Positions 41,268 through 50,456 of a stretch of DNA of 64,000 bases are shown one piece after another. Source of the DNA: CAYZQH01 sp050300015 (GTDB lineage: Bacteria > Pseudomonadota > Gammaproteobacteria > Pseudomonadales > Cellvibrionaceae); assembly GCA_050300015.1 (NCBI GenBank), contig JBNKWZ010000024.1:1-64000 (forward strand), in the 5' to 3' direction. The translations under genes were made by a program, and so were the position numbers. A model generated the notes under the pieces. It was not told the origin of the DNA. It ran no database searches and was given only the letters and a program-made list of their open reading frames with translations. Position 1 is the first letter of the stretch; each line of letters starts with the position of its first letter.

Positions 41268-42704
41268 CTATTCTTTTAATATGAGAGCCACCATTTCTCG
41301 GCCCAAATCATCATCCAAAATAATCGTTTCTATGACGTTGACGGTAAGCGCTGATCCACGATTTCCAATATAGTTGAATTTGAACGGAGTAACCGATATG
41401 TCGACAAATGTTTGTTGTACAAAATCGATAAACTCCGCCTTAAATTGTGGTGGTATGTTTTTTTCAATAAAAGAATGTTGGTGGTAAGGTGAAGGCCCAA
41501 TATCTAATTTGGTTTCGGCAGCCGGGCTGCAGTAACGTATAAGACCTCGTCTATCAAGCACAAGAATCAATTCGCCGGTAGCTTCGAGGATTTTGGCTAG
41601 TCTTTGGCTTAGCACTCTATACTTTAATACTTTGCTTTGTTCTTTATTCAAAAGGAATGCGAAGGTCAATGCGGAAAGAGTTAAGATTGCAATTACAATA
41701 AACGTATAAATTATTTGTGACGATATGCGCTTCAAGTAGTTTGAATGGGTTATTGCGGAAACGATATAGATACTATGATTAGAATCTGGGCCCCCAAAGT
41801 GAAGAGATGTTGCAGCGTAGTGAATAAATTCATCTTGTGTTTTGTGCATCAATACAACTTCGCTGTTGATATCTGGTAGGTCTTCTCCCGTAAATGTATG
41901 CCAGTTTTTTGTGGGGTCAAATTCAAACTCGAATTCGTAATTTGGATCTGGGTGTATCAAAAATCCACCGTTTTGGTTAACCACATAAGATGTACCTGTA
42001 TTCATTGATGTCTTGAGAAGGTCGAGAAAATACTTGGCATTGTAGTTAATGATGACAAACCCAAATGGATTGTCGTTCTCATCATACACGCCTTTCACAA
42101 TCCTGAATGTGGGCCAAATAGGGCGCTCTATTTCTCCCCACTCCCTATTGAGATCTATATCACTATAGTAAATAGAATCCGCTTTAGTGTTCAATGCATT
42201 CTTAAAGTACTTTCGGTCGGCTTTGGTTTGCAGCATTTCTTTTGGTACGACCTCAATGTTTAATCCATTTGAGTGTACGCGTACAAGCTCTAGTCCATTA
42301 TTTTGTACGCTAATAAACCGCACTTGTCTTACATCTTTGTGTGTTCTTATATACTCGGTGAAAATTATTTCAAGGCGTCGCTTCCATTGCTCAAGGTTTG
42401 TTGAATCTAAGGCATCTACACCTGCATTGTGTGTTGCACGAACAATACCTGAAATTGGTGGTAGTTGGGTTAAAAAATTTATTTGAGATTCAGCATTGCG
42501 TAAGTAATTTCTAGCGTTCTGTTCGGATTGATTTAGTTGCGATTTAAGTTCAGACTCTATGGCTTCGTTGGTGTAAAGAGTGGCTAAAAAATAGGAGCAT
42601 ACTGAAGTGGCCACTAGTAAAGAAAAACCAATCAGGTAATGAATGAATTCTGGCCTACGTGATTCTTGAGGCTCTTGAGCGAGAGCATGGTTTGCGATGG
42701 GCAT
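41268..42704 (-). CDS. membrane sensor with dCache and PAS domains, no output domain
   Basis: A 478-residue protein: transmembrane helix about 23-45; a large periplasmic Cache region (46-325, with VRQVRFISVQNNGLELVRV, YYSDIDLNREWG and GTSYVVNQNGGFLIHPDP, all typical of double-Cache sensors); a second helix about 335-357; and a cytoplasmic PAS domain (about 372-478, with ATGELILVLDRRGLIRYCSPAAE). It ends without kinase, GGDEF or MCP domains, so its signal must pass to a partner, perhaps the adjacent coiled-coil protein or CheY-CheX protein. It starts 31 bp after the upstream gene's stop. Confidence 0.75.
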   Translation of the reverse strand: MPIANHALAQEPQESRRPEFIHYLIGFSLLVATSVCSYFLATLYTNEAIESELKSQLNQSEQNARNYLRNAESQINFLTQLPPISGIVRATHNAGVDALDSTNLEQWKRRLEIIFTEYIRTHKDVRQVRFISVQNNGLELVRVHSNGLNIEVVPKEMLQTKADRKYFKNALNTKADSIYYSDIDLNREWGEIERPIWPTFRIVKGVYDENDNPFGFVIINYNAKYFLDLLKTSMNTGTSYVVNQNGGFLIHPDPNYEFEFEFDPTKNWHTFTGEDLPDINSEVVLMHKTQDEFIHYAATSLHFGGPDSNHSIYIVSAITHSNYLKRISSQIIYTFIVIAILTLSALTFAFLLNKEQSKVLKYRVLSQRLAKILEATGELILVLDRRGLIRYCSPAAETKLDIGPSPYHQHSFIEKNIPPQFKAEFIDFVQQTFVDISVTPFKFNYIGNRGSALTVNVIETIILDDDLGREMVALILKE

Positions 42705-42735
42705 AGTTCGTTCCAGTATTTAATAAAGGCCTATT

Positions 42736-44112
42736 TCATTTTGAGTACTTTTTGCTGGCTAATGTTACATACTTGGTTTCGAGATCTTGGTGTTGTTGTT
42801 TAAGTTGATCTAATTCACACTGGAGTAGCCTATTTTTATCTCGAAGTTCATTTTCCTCGTCGGCAATCGCTAAAAACTGTTCTTCAACGGACCTATAGTC
42901 TTCGCGGGTCTTATTGAGTAGTGCTTGGTTGTCTTTCAATTTTTCTTTTAGCTCTTTCAGAGACTGTGCGTTTTCTTCGCTGCTATACCGCAAGGATCGA
43001 TCCACAATATTTAAATTTTCAGATTCTAGATTTTTGACCATTGTATTCGTGGCATCCATCTGCATAACCAACTCTTCATTACCTGTAATGCTGTCCAACT
43101 CCAAGTAGTAGTTTTCCAGTGTTTCGAATTCCGCGCGTTTTTCGTTTAGGTTTTTTGTGTTTTCCTGAAAATCTCCGGCGGTTTTTTTAAGCTCCATTTT
43201 TTCGGGTGATCCCTCTTTGGTATTTGTTAGTGACTCATTAAAACTGAGTCTGGCCAATTGTTCGTATTGGTCCGCGAGGGTGTTGCATTCAAGTCTCAGT
43301 TTTTTGATTTGAGACTCCTTGTCTTTGAGTACCGACTTGTATTCGCTTTCTTTACCATACGAAATTCTGGTTTCGTGGATATTCGATTTTCCAGGTCCCT
43401 CTAAATCGCCATCGTTATATTCGGCGCTCTCCATAATAGCCTTGTCTTGCTTTTCAATTGCTTTGACCTTGCTTTTTAATTGATCTAAATGCTCGAGCTG
43501 AGCGCGTAATGATTCTTGTTCTCGTTCGCTGATGTTTAGTTTCAGCTGTGAATCTCTTATATTGTCCTTAAGTGTTTGAATTACATCTTTCAGATCTTTA
43601 ATGGTTTCTTCTTTGTCGTGATTTTCGTCTTCGAGTTTATTGGTGAGCTCGCTTAGTTGCTCAATTAAGTCACTTTGTTGGTTGAGCTTCTGTTTAAGTT
43701 CTTCAACTTCGTGCTGCAATTGTGCTTGAGTTTCTAATGAATTTTCATGCTTTTCTTCAATATCAAAAAACATCTCTCTGAATGTTTCTAGGTTTTTAAT
43801 TCTCCGCTTGTAAGCGTTGGTGTTTGGGGTGCTGTTATGTTCGGCCTTTTTCAGGAGTTCCCGATTTTTTTCAATTTCAGCATTTGCGTTCTTTAATTTT
43901 TGAGTTGAAGCTTTTAAAGCATCGGTATTGCTTTTGTTAATTGATCGAAGTTTCTCATGTCTTTCTTGCAGAGCATTAAAGTCAGCCAGTTTCGAATCAA
44001 ACCGTTTTTCGCTGTGTTTAAGTCTGTTACGCTGAATGATGATATACGCAACGCATGCCATCAGCGCTACGTATAAAACTTCAGAAATAATAAGAAGAAT
44101 TGTCTGTTTCAT
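42736..44112 (-). CDS. membrane-anchored coiled-coil protein
   Basis: A 458-residue protein with one N-terminal transmembrane helix (about 5-25) and then almost continuous heptad-rich coiled coil (Leu, Glu, Lys and Gln rich, about 30-450), ending in a short basic tail. No catalytic domain is visible. It forms a likely operon with the Cache-PAS gene downstream and is divergent from the CheY-CheX gene, so a scaffolding or signal-relay role is possible. Function unknown. Confidence 0.65.
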   Translation of the reverse strand: MKQTILLIISEVLYVALMACVAYIIIQRNRLKHSEKRFDSKLADFNALQERHEKLRSINKSNTDALKASTQKLKNANAEIEKNRELLKKAEHNSTPNTNAYKRRIKNLETFREMFFDIEEKHENSLETQAQLQHEVEELKQKLNQQSDLIEQLSELTNKLEDENHDKEETIKDLKDVIQTLKDNIRDSQLKLNISEREQESLRAQLEHLDQLKSKVKAIEKQDKAIMESAEYNDGDLEGPGKSNIHETRISYGKESEYKSVLKDKESQIKKLRLECNTLADQYEQLARLSFNESLTNTKEGSPEKMELKKTAGDFQENTKNLNEKRAEFETLENYYLELDSITGNEELVMQMDATNTMVKNLESENLNIVDRSLRYSSEENAQSLKELKEKLKDNQALLNKTREDYRSVEEQFLAIADEENELRDKNRLLQCELDQLKQQHQDLETKYVTLASKKYSK

Positions 44113-44221
44113 CCATTTAAATGGCTATAATCAAGGGGTTGTTGTCAGTATAGTCCATCGTACGAGCGGCGCGATTTAGTGAATTTTAGTCGCGAAAATA
44201 AACATGTTGGCGTGAAAAGCT

Positions 44222-45124
44222 ATGGAGATATTGGTAATTGATGATAGTAGCGTCATGCAGCGCATAACAGAAAAGGCCATAAGGGGTGCGGGCTATGACG
44301 AGGCTATCGTTGAATTTGCAAGTGATGGGCTGGAGGCTTTGGCCAAGGTGACTACGTCTGAGCCGGATATTATCATTTGTGACTATAATATGCCTCACCT
44401 TAATGGCTATGAGGTGTTAGTCCAATTACGAAAAAAAGGAATTGATAGCGCCTTTATTTTGATCACCGTAACCTCTGATGAGGAGCTTGCTGCGAAGGTG
44501 AATCAAGAGGCTAGAGCTCGATTTTTAAAAAAGCCCTTTACCTCGAGCGGGTTGGGTGACTTAATCACCGAGGTATTAGCTCAGGATGCCTCCCAATTGC
44601 CTGAGGGCGAACAGGCGGACGAGGCACTACCCGTAAATCCATCACTTTTTGAAAGTATGCAAAAAATACAAAGGATATTGTCTGGACTTTCAGAAAATAA
44701 AATATCAATAGAGCAAGTGGGTTTTAGTGATCTCAATTTTGAGTTGTTCCCATTTTATGCGTGTACCATTCGTAGCGGACATGAAAACGTTCTTATGGCT
44801 TTGTGCGTCGATGTTAATGCATCCAATATGATAGCAACAGTAATGGGGCAACGCTCTTTAGATAGCGCCATTGAATCTGCTTCCCTTAAAGAAATAGACA
44901 AGACTTCAAAACAATTGTTGTTGGCTTTTGTAACACTTTTTTGTGGTCTTTATTTACCTGAAGGTAAGTCTATGCCGCTGTCTATACGCAACGAAGGGAT
45001 TATTGTCAATACCAACGGAAAGCTATCAAGCAATATGGAAAAAAAACGCGATAAAACGTTTGTTTATCGGCTGAGTATTGAGGATAAGTTGCAGGGAAAT
45101 ATAGCCATTACTTATATGGGTTAA
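44222..45124 (+). CDS. response regulator fused to a CheX-like domain
   Basis: A 300-residue protein: a receiver (IDDSS acidic pocket near residues 6-10, phosphoacceptor Asp54 in IIICDYNMP, Lys in LKKPFT) and, after a linker (about 120-140), a CheX/CheC-like domain (SLFESMQKIQRILSGLSEN, ALCVDVNASNMIATVMGQ, GKSMPLSIRN). CheX-type proteins dephosphorylate CheY; fusions of this sort are seen in biofilm and motility circuits. It is divergent from the coiled-coil and Cache-PAS genes with a 109-bp gap. Phosphatase residues (ExxN) are not clear, so activity is uncertain. Confidence 0.78.
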   Translation: MEILVIDDSSVMQRITEKAIRGAGYDEAIVEFASDGLEALAKVTTSEPDIIICDYNMPHLNGYEVLVQLRKKGIDSAFILITVTSDEELAAKVNQEARARFLKKPFTSSGLGDLITEVLAQDASQLPEGEQADEALPVNPSLFESMQKIQRILSGLSENKISIEQVGFSDLNFELFPFYACTIRSGHENVLMALCVDVNASNMIATVMGQRSLDSAIESASLKEIDKTSKQLLLAFVTLFCGLYLPEGKSMPLSIRNEGIIVNTNGKLSSNMEKKRDKTFVYRLSIEDKLQGNIAITYMG

Positions 45125-45610
45125 CCTTAGGGGTGCTGTCTAAGGTGAGAGGAGCCGAGATACCTAAGGGCGGTTGAGTCTACGCTTGTTGGAAAGGGTA
45201 GAAGGCAGCTCAAAATGCAACCCAAAAGACAACAGCTGTTCCTTCTGCGTGGTATTCTAAGTCCGTCACGTTTGGAGGTTGTCTTTACTCTTTGATATAA
45301 AAATCGGCAACAGCTTTAGAGGTGTCCATAAGCCATTGGTGCCTATTTGACGGGTAATCAATCTGCTATTTACTTTACTGTGCGCCCTTTTATCCCGGCA
45401 ATCTTTTATGTCGGGTTAATGCGGTACAAGGACGTTCCGGATTGATAGAAATGCGGGTGCTGATGTATGAATAACCCTGTATTTTACAATCTTTCACTGG
45501 CTTCGCCGTCAATGATGAGGTAGTTGTAGAGGGATAAATTCAGTGATATAGCAAATGGAGCCGGGCAGGGTTAACAAGTTGTCGTTAAAAACGAGGTGCG
45601 GTGGATATAT
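45125..45610. other. intergenic stretch holding one short repeat
   Basis: No gene. The only recognised feature is the 62-bp repeat form at 45387-45448. Confidence 0.4.
45387..45448 (+). repeat. 62-bp short form of the multi-hairpin repeat
   Basis: CTTTTATCCCGGCAATC, TTTTATGTCGGGTTAATG, GCGGTACAAGGACGTTCCGG and ATTGATAG: the same H1-H2-terminus structure, length and junction as 22366-22427. Confidence 0.85.
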
Positions 45611-46102
45611 CTAACAGCCAGATGTTTTAGGCGTTATTATTACCTTTCCTCCGCCATGAAAAGCGTCTACATAGGCTACCGAACAGTTAGCGGGGACTGT
45701 CGCACTTTCAACCTCAAATAGAGTGGTACTGTTTGATATGTCGGTTATTCTATAACCCGTCGTGATGATCAAACTATCTATTTGTAACCCACTTACCTTA
45801 TTGCCAGCATCAGGCCAACCATAATTGAATCGATAGATTTTACCGTCATCCATGGTAAAGAATGTTGTTGATGCACTTTCATCGCAAGCAGGCGACACTA
45901 TACACGAAGCATGGGCTATTTCAGCTGTAGTACGGAGTTCATCAGCTAGTGCCTGTATTGTTGCCGCCTTTGCCGCCGAGCCAAGTGATATGAATTTACC
46001 GAGAGCTATTGTAGACAAAATGCCTAATATGACAATAACCGATATCAGCTCTATAAGAGTAAACCCAGATGCTTTTTTCAAAACCGAAACCCTAAATATC
46101 AA
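45611..46102 (-). CDS. type IV pilin-like protein (MSHA-type)
   Basis: A 163-residue prepilin: a short leader with KKASG, then FTLIELISVIVILGILST (cleavage after Gly, conserved Glu5), an N-terminal helix with LADELRTTAEIAHASC, and a C-terminal disulfide region with TVPANCSVAYVD and TPKTSGC. It resembles MshA-type major pilins. No pilus assembly genes are adjacent, so it would depend on machinery elsewhere, perhaps shared with the cluster at 50-56 kb. Confidence 0.8.
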   Translation of the reverse strand: MIFRVSVLKKASGFTLIELISVIVILGILSTIALGKFISLGSAAKAATIQALADELRTTAEIAHASCIVSPACDESASTTFFTMDDGKIYRFNYGWPDAGNKVSGLQIDSLIITTGYRITDISNSTTLFEVESATVPANCSVAYVDAFHGGGKVIITPKTSGC

Positions 46103-46751
46103 AATCTTCCAATCAAGGCGTGTTTTGCCAAAATTCGGAATATAAAACGCTAAATAAATAGTAAATACACATATGCATTAAATATAGCTTTAATGAGTTA
46201 GAGTATCCAATAATACATTAGCATCATTGAAGGTGACCTTAGATGGAGTTAATAGGGGGATGGTTGATGCCTTGGATGACTAGCCCACCTTTAAGCAATC
46301 ATCTGGGCTTAATTTGGGTATGTAAAAGCCTTATTGAATCTGGTTGCAGGAAGCCAAAATTACACGACGAGTTTTGTGCCGGGAGGAACCAAAAAAATTA
46401 CGCGATGACCTAGAGAGTCTCTGATTAAGTCTAAACGGCTTCTGGCTTGCAAAGTTTTTGAGAGTAAGGCGGTGTACTGAAGACATGCTGGCCGTCTGTT
46501 AAAAGACACTAAAGAAGCTATCTGAGAACTCTGCAAGCCCCTTCGGGCGCGGTCTCAAATCTCACCTGCCGTTGTTGCATTGCTTGTTAAGGACTAAGGC
46601 GATTATCGCACAAGATGCTTAGGCAGCTGAGGTTTTAGACCGCGCGCAAAAGCCACTTAGACTTGATCAGGAGCTCCCTAGTCTTATCAATATGTGCATC
46701 AATAACCCGACATAAAAGATTGGCGGGTTAATGGTATTTAAATTTTGCTTT
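46103..46751. other. gene-free stretch
   Basis: About 600 bp with no supported gene; AT-rich promoter-like DNA near 46140-46240 upstream of the pilin. It ends with the small repeat derivative at 46700-46734. Confidence 0.4.
46700..46734 (-). repeat. single-hairpin derivative of the multi-hairpin repeat
   Basis: TAACCCGACATAAAAGATTGG then CGGGTTAAT is H1 alone, reverse orientation. It lies 17 bp past the stop codon of the YozG-type regulator and may act as its terminator. Confidence 0.65.
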
Positions 46752-46961
46752 TTAATCATCAGGAATATATTCCAGAATATCGCCGGGTTGACAATTTAAA
46801 ATTTGGCAAATTTGTGCAAGTGTCGCGAAGCGCACACCTTTAACTTTTCCGGTACGTAGCAGCGATAAGTTCTGTTCGGTAATTCCTATTTCTGTGGCAA
46901 GTTCTTTACCGCGAATCTTACGCTTGGCAAGCATGACATCTAGGTTAACGACAATAGGCAT
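46752..46961 (-). CDS. YozG-type Cro/CI helix-turn-helix regulator
   Basis: A 69-residue protein that is a single HTH domain: NLDVMLAKRKIRGKELATEI, GITEQNLSLLRTGKVKGVRF, CQILNCQPGDILEYIPDD. This is the HTH_26/YozG family, which is typically encoded beside DUF2975 membrane proteins, as here (9 bp downstream of one). It probably regulates its own operon. Confidence 0.88.
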   Translation of the reverse strand: MPIVVNLDVMLAKRKIRGKELATEIGITEQNLSLLRTGKVKGVRFATLAQICQILNCQPGDILEYIPDD

Positions 46962-46970
46962 TGAGATCCC

Positions 46971-47492
46971 CTAGATAAACTGCTTGTTTTCGTTTTCCAG
47001 CTTGCTGGCACTGACCAGAAGATCACCCATTACCCACAGAATCATGGCGAGTGCGATTGCTTTCACCTCACCACTTCCCAAAGAAATAGAGAGCATCTTC
47101 TGGCCGGAAGGGTGATTCATCGAAAGCAGCATACTGGCCAGCGAGAAGTGCAACGGTTTGGCAACCGTCTGTGCAAACAAAAAAACGGCGAACAGCCTTA
47201 AATCACGACTATTGCTGCGATTAAACAGTTCTCCTTTTGCGAAGTTAGAGAAGGCGCGGCGCAAAAAGTAGAGGCCGACCACGCCGATGGCGACATAGAA
47301 GACGCTCAATAGCCATAAACTGTACCACTGGATATCGGAGACGGTCTGCCATCGTATGGGTAGGTTCAGGCTCTTTTTGGCAATGGCGGGAAATTGTTGA
47401 ATATTGCCTAGGAAATATAGAGCGGTCACAGGAGCTGCGATGAATATAGCCATACATCCTAAAGCGATTAGCCGTGAAAATTTTCTGATCAT
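46971..47492 (-). CDS. DUF2975 membrane protein
   Basis: A 173-residue protein with four transmembrane helices (about 9-30, 55-77, 99-121, 143-160) and an intervening FAKGELFNRSNSRDLRLFAVF, which is the DUF2975 signature (FxxGxxFxxxNxxxLRxxG). The frame is open further upstream to 47618, but that extension lies in the divergent promoter region, so the ATG at 47492 is chosen. It is paired with the HTH gene downstream; the pair is widespread but functionally uncharacterised. Confidence 0.82.
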   Translation of the reverse strand: MIRKFSRLIALGCMAIFIAAPVTALYFLGNIQQFPAIAKKSLNLPIRWQTVSDIQWYSLWLLSVFYVAIGVVGLYFLRRAFSNFAKGELFNRSNSRDLRLFAVFLFAQTVAKPLHFSLASMLLSMNHPSGQKMLSISLGSGEVKAIALAMILWVMGDLLVSASKLENENKQFI

Positions 47493-47550
47493 GGGTAGAT
47501 CCCACTTGACATGATTGTTTTGTGTTAATAATGTCAAAGGGAATGATTCC

Positions 47551-47910
47551 ATGAATATACGTTTTTTCGTCACTACTCTTATTGCGCTGTTAATGCAATG
47601 GCACGCGCCCAGTGCCACGGCGCTGACGATGAAGCAGTTTTCTGATATCTGTCATTCAACTAAAGGCGAGTGCAGCGACCACCCGATTCTTCGGCCCTAT
47701 ATGGGGGGCGCATTCGATTTACTGGCTACACTTGATGAAAAAACGGATTCTCTGAGAGAAAAGGTGTATTGCGGTGAACCGGAAGTATTATTTGATGTGC
47801 CAGCCATTATTCGATTTATGGAAGAGCGAAGTGACGAATACGCCACAGATAATGCCATGCTGGTGTTGGTGCGGTATTTTGAGGAGCGGGGCGGCTGTGA
47901 CCATAAATAA
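47551..47910 (+). CDS. Rap1a/Tai-like secreted immunity-type protein
   Basis: A 119-residue protein with a signal peptide (about 1-25). The mature part has four cysteines in the pattern FSDICHSTKGEC, PYMGGAFDLLATL, VYCGEPEVLFDVPAIIRFME and VRYFEERGGC. This matches the Rap1a/Tai fold of periplasmic immunity proteins that neutralise type VI amidase effectors. AAGGGAATGATTCC precedes the ATG. No effector gene is visible nearby, so it may be an orphan immunity protein or a Rap1a-fold protein with another role. Confidence 0.6.
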   Translation: MNIRFFVTTLIALLMQWHAPSATALTMKQFSDICHSTKGECSDHPILRPYMGGAFDLLATLDEKTDSLREKVYCGEPEVLFDVPAIIRFMEERSDEYATDNAMLVLVRYFEERGGCDHK

Positions 47911-48133
47911 CGTATTGAAGGTATGCATCTTGTTAGGCTTAACTGGGTGCAGTAACAAAGCTGTGTACGACAATATACGCTTGTATGAAAAAAACGAATG
48001 CTTAAAAGCGCCACCGCCCACCCAATTGGAATGCATGGACAAGGCGAGCAAATCTTATGAGGAATACGAGCGTGAACGCAAGGCGTTGTTAGAGGAAGAT
48101 GAAAGTAATGCCACTCACACAACAAGGCCGTAA
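47897..48133 (+). CDS. small lipoprotein
   Basis: A 78-residue protein from a GTG overlapping the end of the Rap1a-like gene (14 bp), with GAGGAG upstream. It has a leader with LLGLTGC (lipobox), then YDNIRLYEKNECLKAPPPTQ and a charged helix (SKSYEEYERERKALLEED). Similar small lipoproteins are common in marine gammaproteobacteria. The overlap suggests coexpression with the Rap1a-like gene. Function unknown. Confidence 0.65.
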   Translation: MTINNVLKVCILLGLTGCSNKAVYDNIRLYEKNECLKAPPPTQLECMDKASKSYEEYERERKALLEEDESNATHTTRP

Positions 48134-48371
48134 TTGCGAACTTTTGGCATAACAACGTCTATATTCGATTGAATATAGTAAAGGAATATGGCTTCAAAAA
48201 TGGGGTGTCAAGGCGTAAAGTTGACGTCAGGTTAACCACTAGCAAGGTTTTCTAATAAGCTCAGTGGCTTCTCTTTAGTTCTCTGTCACCAGTACTGCCA
48301 CTGGGCCTTGCTAATCTATCCTGTTCGCTCAATGTTGTCTGGAAAAAACATTAACCACGGAGTTCATCAGA

Positions 48372-48998
48372 ATGTATGTGCCAAGTCAGTTTAAGGAAGA
48401 CGATATTGAAACACTTCAACGGTATATCCGTGACTATGGCTTTGGCCTTCTGGTGGTTGCGGATGCTGACGGAATTGAAGCTAATCATGTTCCCTTTCAT
48501 CTAGTATCGGAACCAGAGGGATCACTAGGACAACTTCAGTGTCACGTGGCTCGTGCTAATCCCGTGTGGAAACGTCTGCGAGATGACGATAGGGTTCTTG
48601 CCGTCTTTCAGGGGCCAGATGCCTATGTTTCACCTTCGTGGTACGAGACCAAGGCTGAAACAGGCCGAGTGGTTCCTACATGGAATTATCTGGCAATCCA
48701 CGTAGAAGGGCGTGTCCGTATTATCGAAGATAGTATTTGGCTGAATCATCATCTGCACCAACTGACGGACCAACATGAATCGGGGATGAGTAACCCATGG
48801 TCGGTCGATGACGCGCCTACGGATTTTACCGACCGGTTGGTAGCGGCTATTGTGGGTGTGGAGATTAAAATTGAGACGTTGACAGGAAAGCTGAAAGCGA
48901 GTCAGAACCAACCAGAGGGTAACCGGGCAGGTGTTAAACGAGGACTTGAGGCGACAGGGGTAGCTTACAACTGTGCCATGGCTGAGTTCATTCGCTAA
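48372..48998 (+). CDS. paiB: PaiB-type FMN-binding protein
   Basis: A 208-residue protein beginning MYVPSQFKEDDIETLQRYIR and including ANPVWKRLRDDDRVLAVFQG, YVSPSWYETK and VPTWNYLAIHVEG. These are the PaiB family (FMN_bind_2, split-barrel) hallmarks. Bacillus PaiB was described as a transcriptional repressor of sporulation and protease genes; in proteobacteria its role is unclear and it may be a flavin-dependent enzyme. Single gene. Confidence 0.9.
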   Translation: MYVPSQFKEDDIETLQRYIRDYGFGLLVVADADGIEANHVPFHLVSEPEGSLGQLQCHVARANPVWKRLRDDDRVLAVFQGPDAYVSPSWYETKAETGRVVPTWNYLAIHVEGRVRIIEDSIWLNHHLHQLTDQHESGMSNPWSVDDAPTDFTDRLVAAIVGVEIKIETLTGKLKASQNQPEGNRAGVKRGLEATGVAYNCAMAEFIR

Positions 48999-49099
48999 CC
49001 AACAAAAGACTGTTGCCGGACTCTTTGCCCTCGCTCCGCTCTTCCAAAATCCCTATAAAACCTGACGGTGTGTGGTGGATTTGCCAGGCTTTACAAGCA

Positions 49100-49262
49100 C
49101 TATTATCCCAACAGGAACGATTGTCGGGGTAATAGTTCGGGCACGGATGCTCCATTGGCTTTGAGGCCAATGAAAGCCCGTAAAATACAAGATGATTCAC
49201 CCATCAGCGCCAGTATTCTTTTGGAGGGTGTCATAAAAGATAGGAAATTTATTTCCGTTTGG
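49100..49262 (+). repeat. degenerate multi-hairpin repeat, forward
   Basis: CTATTATCCCAACAGGAACGA then TTGTCGGGGTAATAG, CCATTGGCTTTGAGGCCAATG, GCCCGTAAAATACAAG and CAGTATTCTTTTGGAGGG follow the family order but with many changes. The right end is hardly recognisable. Probably an old copy. Confidence 0.7.
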
Positions 49263-49306
49263 CCATTGCTTTCGATGTGAACGGAATACAGATTGAGGAG
49301 AAAAAA

Positions 49307-49726
49307 GTGAGTGACGTGACATATCCAATCAAAGGTTCTTGTCAGTGTGGGAACGTAACCTATGAGTTATTAAAGCCACCACTTTTAGTTGCGGCATGCC
49401 ACTGCAAAGAGTGCCAGAAGCTATCGACAAGTGCATTTAGCATAACGGCCATGGTTCATGCAGACAGTGTACAGTTCATGGGTGAATTAAAAGGCTGGAG
49501 CAGAGTTGCAGATAGCGGAAATGTCAGTACAGCAAAGTTTTGCCCAAACTGTGGAAACAGAATATACCACTACGACCCCAAAGAACCTGAAAAACTAAAA
49601 TTGAAGCCGAGCAACCTTTCTGATACCCGCATTATTAAACCTACGGTTCATGTCTGGGTAAGTGAAAAGCAGGATTGGTATCAAATACCTGATGGCGTCA
49701 AGGTGTTTAGTCGACAGCCGTCATGA
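49307..49726 (+). CDS. GFA-family (CENP-V/GFA) zinc protein
   Basis: A 139-residue protein with the GFA cysteine set: GSCQCGNVTYEL, ACHCKECQKLSTSAFSIT and KFCPNCGNRIYHY. GFA proteins bind zinc and include glutathione-dependent formaldehyde-activating enzymes, though most members have unknown substrates. The GTG at 49307 has GAGGAG 6 bp upstream, which favours it over the open frame further upstream that runs into the repeat. Confidence 0.88.
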   Translation: MSDVTYPIKGSCQCGNVTYELLKPPLLVAACHCKECQKLSTSAFSITAMVHADSVQFMGELKGWSRVADSGNVSTAKFCPNCGNRIYHYDPKEPEKLKLKPSNLSDTRIIKPTVHVWVSEKQDWYQIPDGVKVFSRQPS

Positions 49727-49946
49727 TGATAATGATAAGGCTCTTACGGAGAAAGCTCTTTGAATCAGACATTCACGTCAATGTGAATTAAACTCACTCA
49801 TTAGGAATTTGATGAGTTAACGGTTGCTGTCGTAAGGCTGAGAGCGTTTTTTAAGCGATTGGGTTCGCTGCTGATAGGCATCCGAGACGCTTTAACAGGG
49901 GCAAACCGTTGATGACACTCGGTAATATGTACATGCGTTATTTTGC

Positions 49947-50456
49947 CTAAAGGGTGCAGGTGCCGGTGTTTGTTTTACTGAGAATGGTGCGGCCCGTAGC
50001 GCTGATGGTCAATACATGTTCAAGGTCTCCGGCGCTGGGCTGCGCGCGGCATATTGTGATGTTGGCTTGAGAGGCGCTAGTGCCATCCGGTTGAAACACA
50101 ATGTTATCAAGCGTGCTGTCGATGATGTAGTTGCTATCTAGCGCTTGCTGACGTTGAATAACTTCTGCAGTGCTTTGGTCATACACAATCCACCCTTGGT
50201 TCCAGTTTCCTGTCGTGCAGGTGCTGCCATCAGTCGACGGGCAGATGGCGATAATGGTTTTTCGCTTCATCGCTTCACTGCGGGCCAATTTCGCTCCGGC
50301 ATTCAAGTGATTGGTGTAAGCACCAAGGGTGCTACGGAGCGCACTCGATTGAAAATATGGAATGCCCACGGCGAGTAATATCCCCATAATCGAGACGGAA
50401 ATTAACAAGCTGACCAGCGTGAAACCGCCTTGGCGGTTGCAAATTAACGTCGTCAT
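49947..50456 (-). CDS. fimT: minor pilin of the FimT/GspH family
   Basis: A 169-residue prepilin with leader MTTLICNRQGG and then FTLVSLLISVSIMGILLAVG. The usual Glu5 is replaced by Ser, which is uncommon and may alter pilus incorporation. The C-terminal GspH/FimT domain has KRKTIIAICPSTDGSTCTT, GNWNQGWIVYDQS and ISATGRTI. It is the last gene of the minor-pilin operon; its start overlaps the pilY1 stop by four bases. Confidence 0.85.
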   Translation of the reverse strand: MTTLICNRQGGFTLVSLLISVSIMGILLAVGIPYFQSSALRSTLGAYTNHLNAGAKLARSEAMKRKTIIAICPSTDGSTCTTGNWNQGWIVYDQSTAEVIQRQQALDSNYIIDSTLDNIVFQPDGTSASQANITICRAQPSAGDLEHVLTISATGRTILSKTNTGTCTL

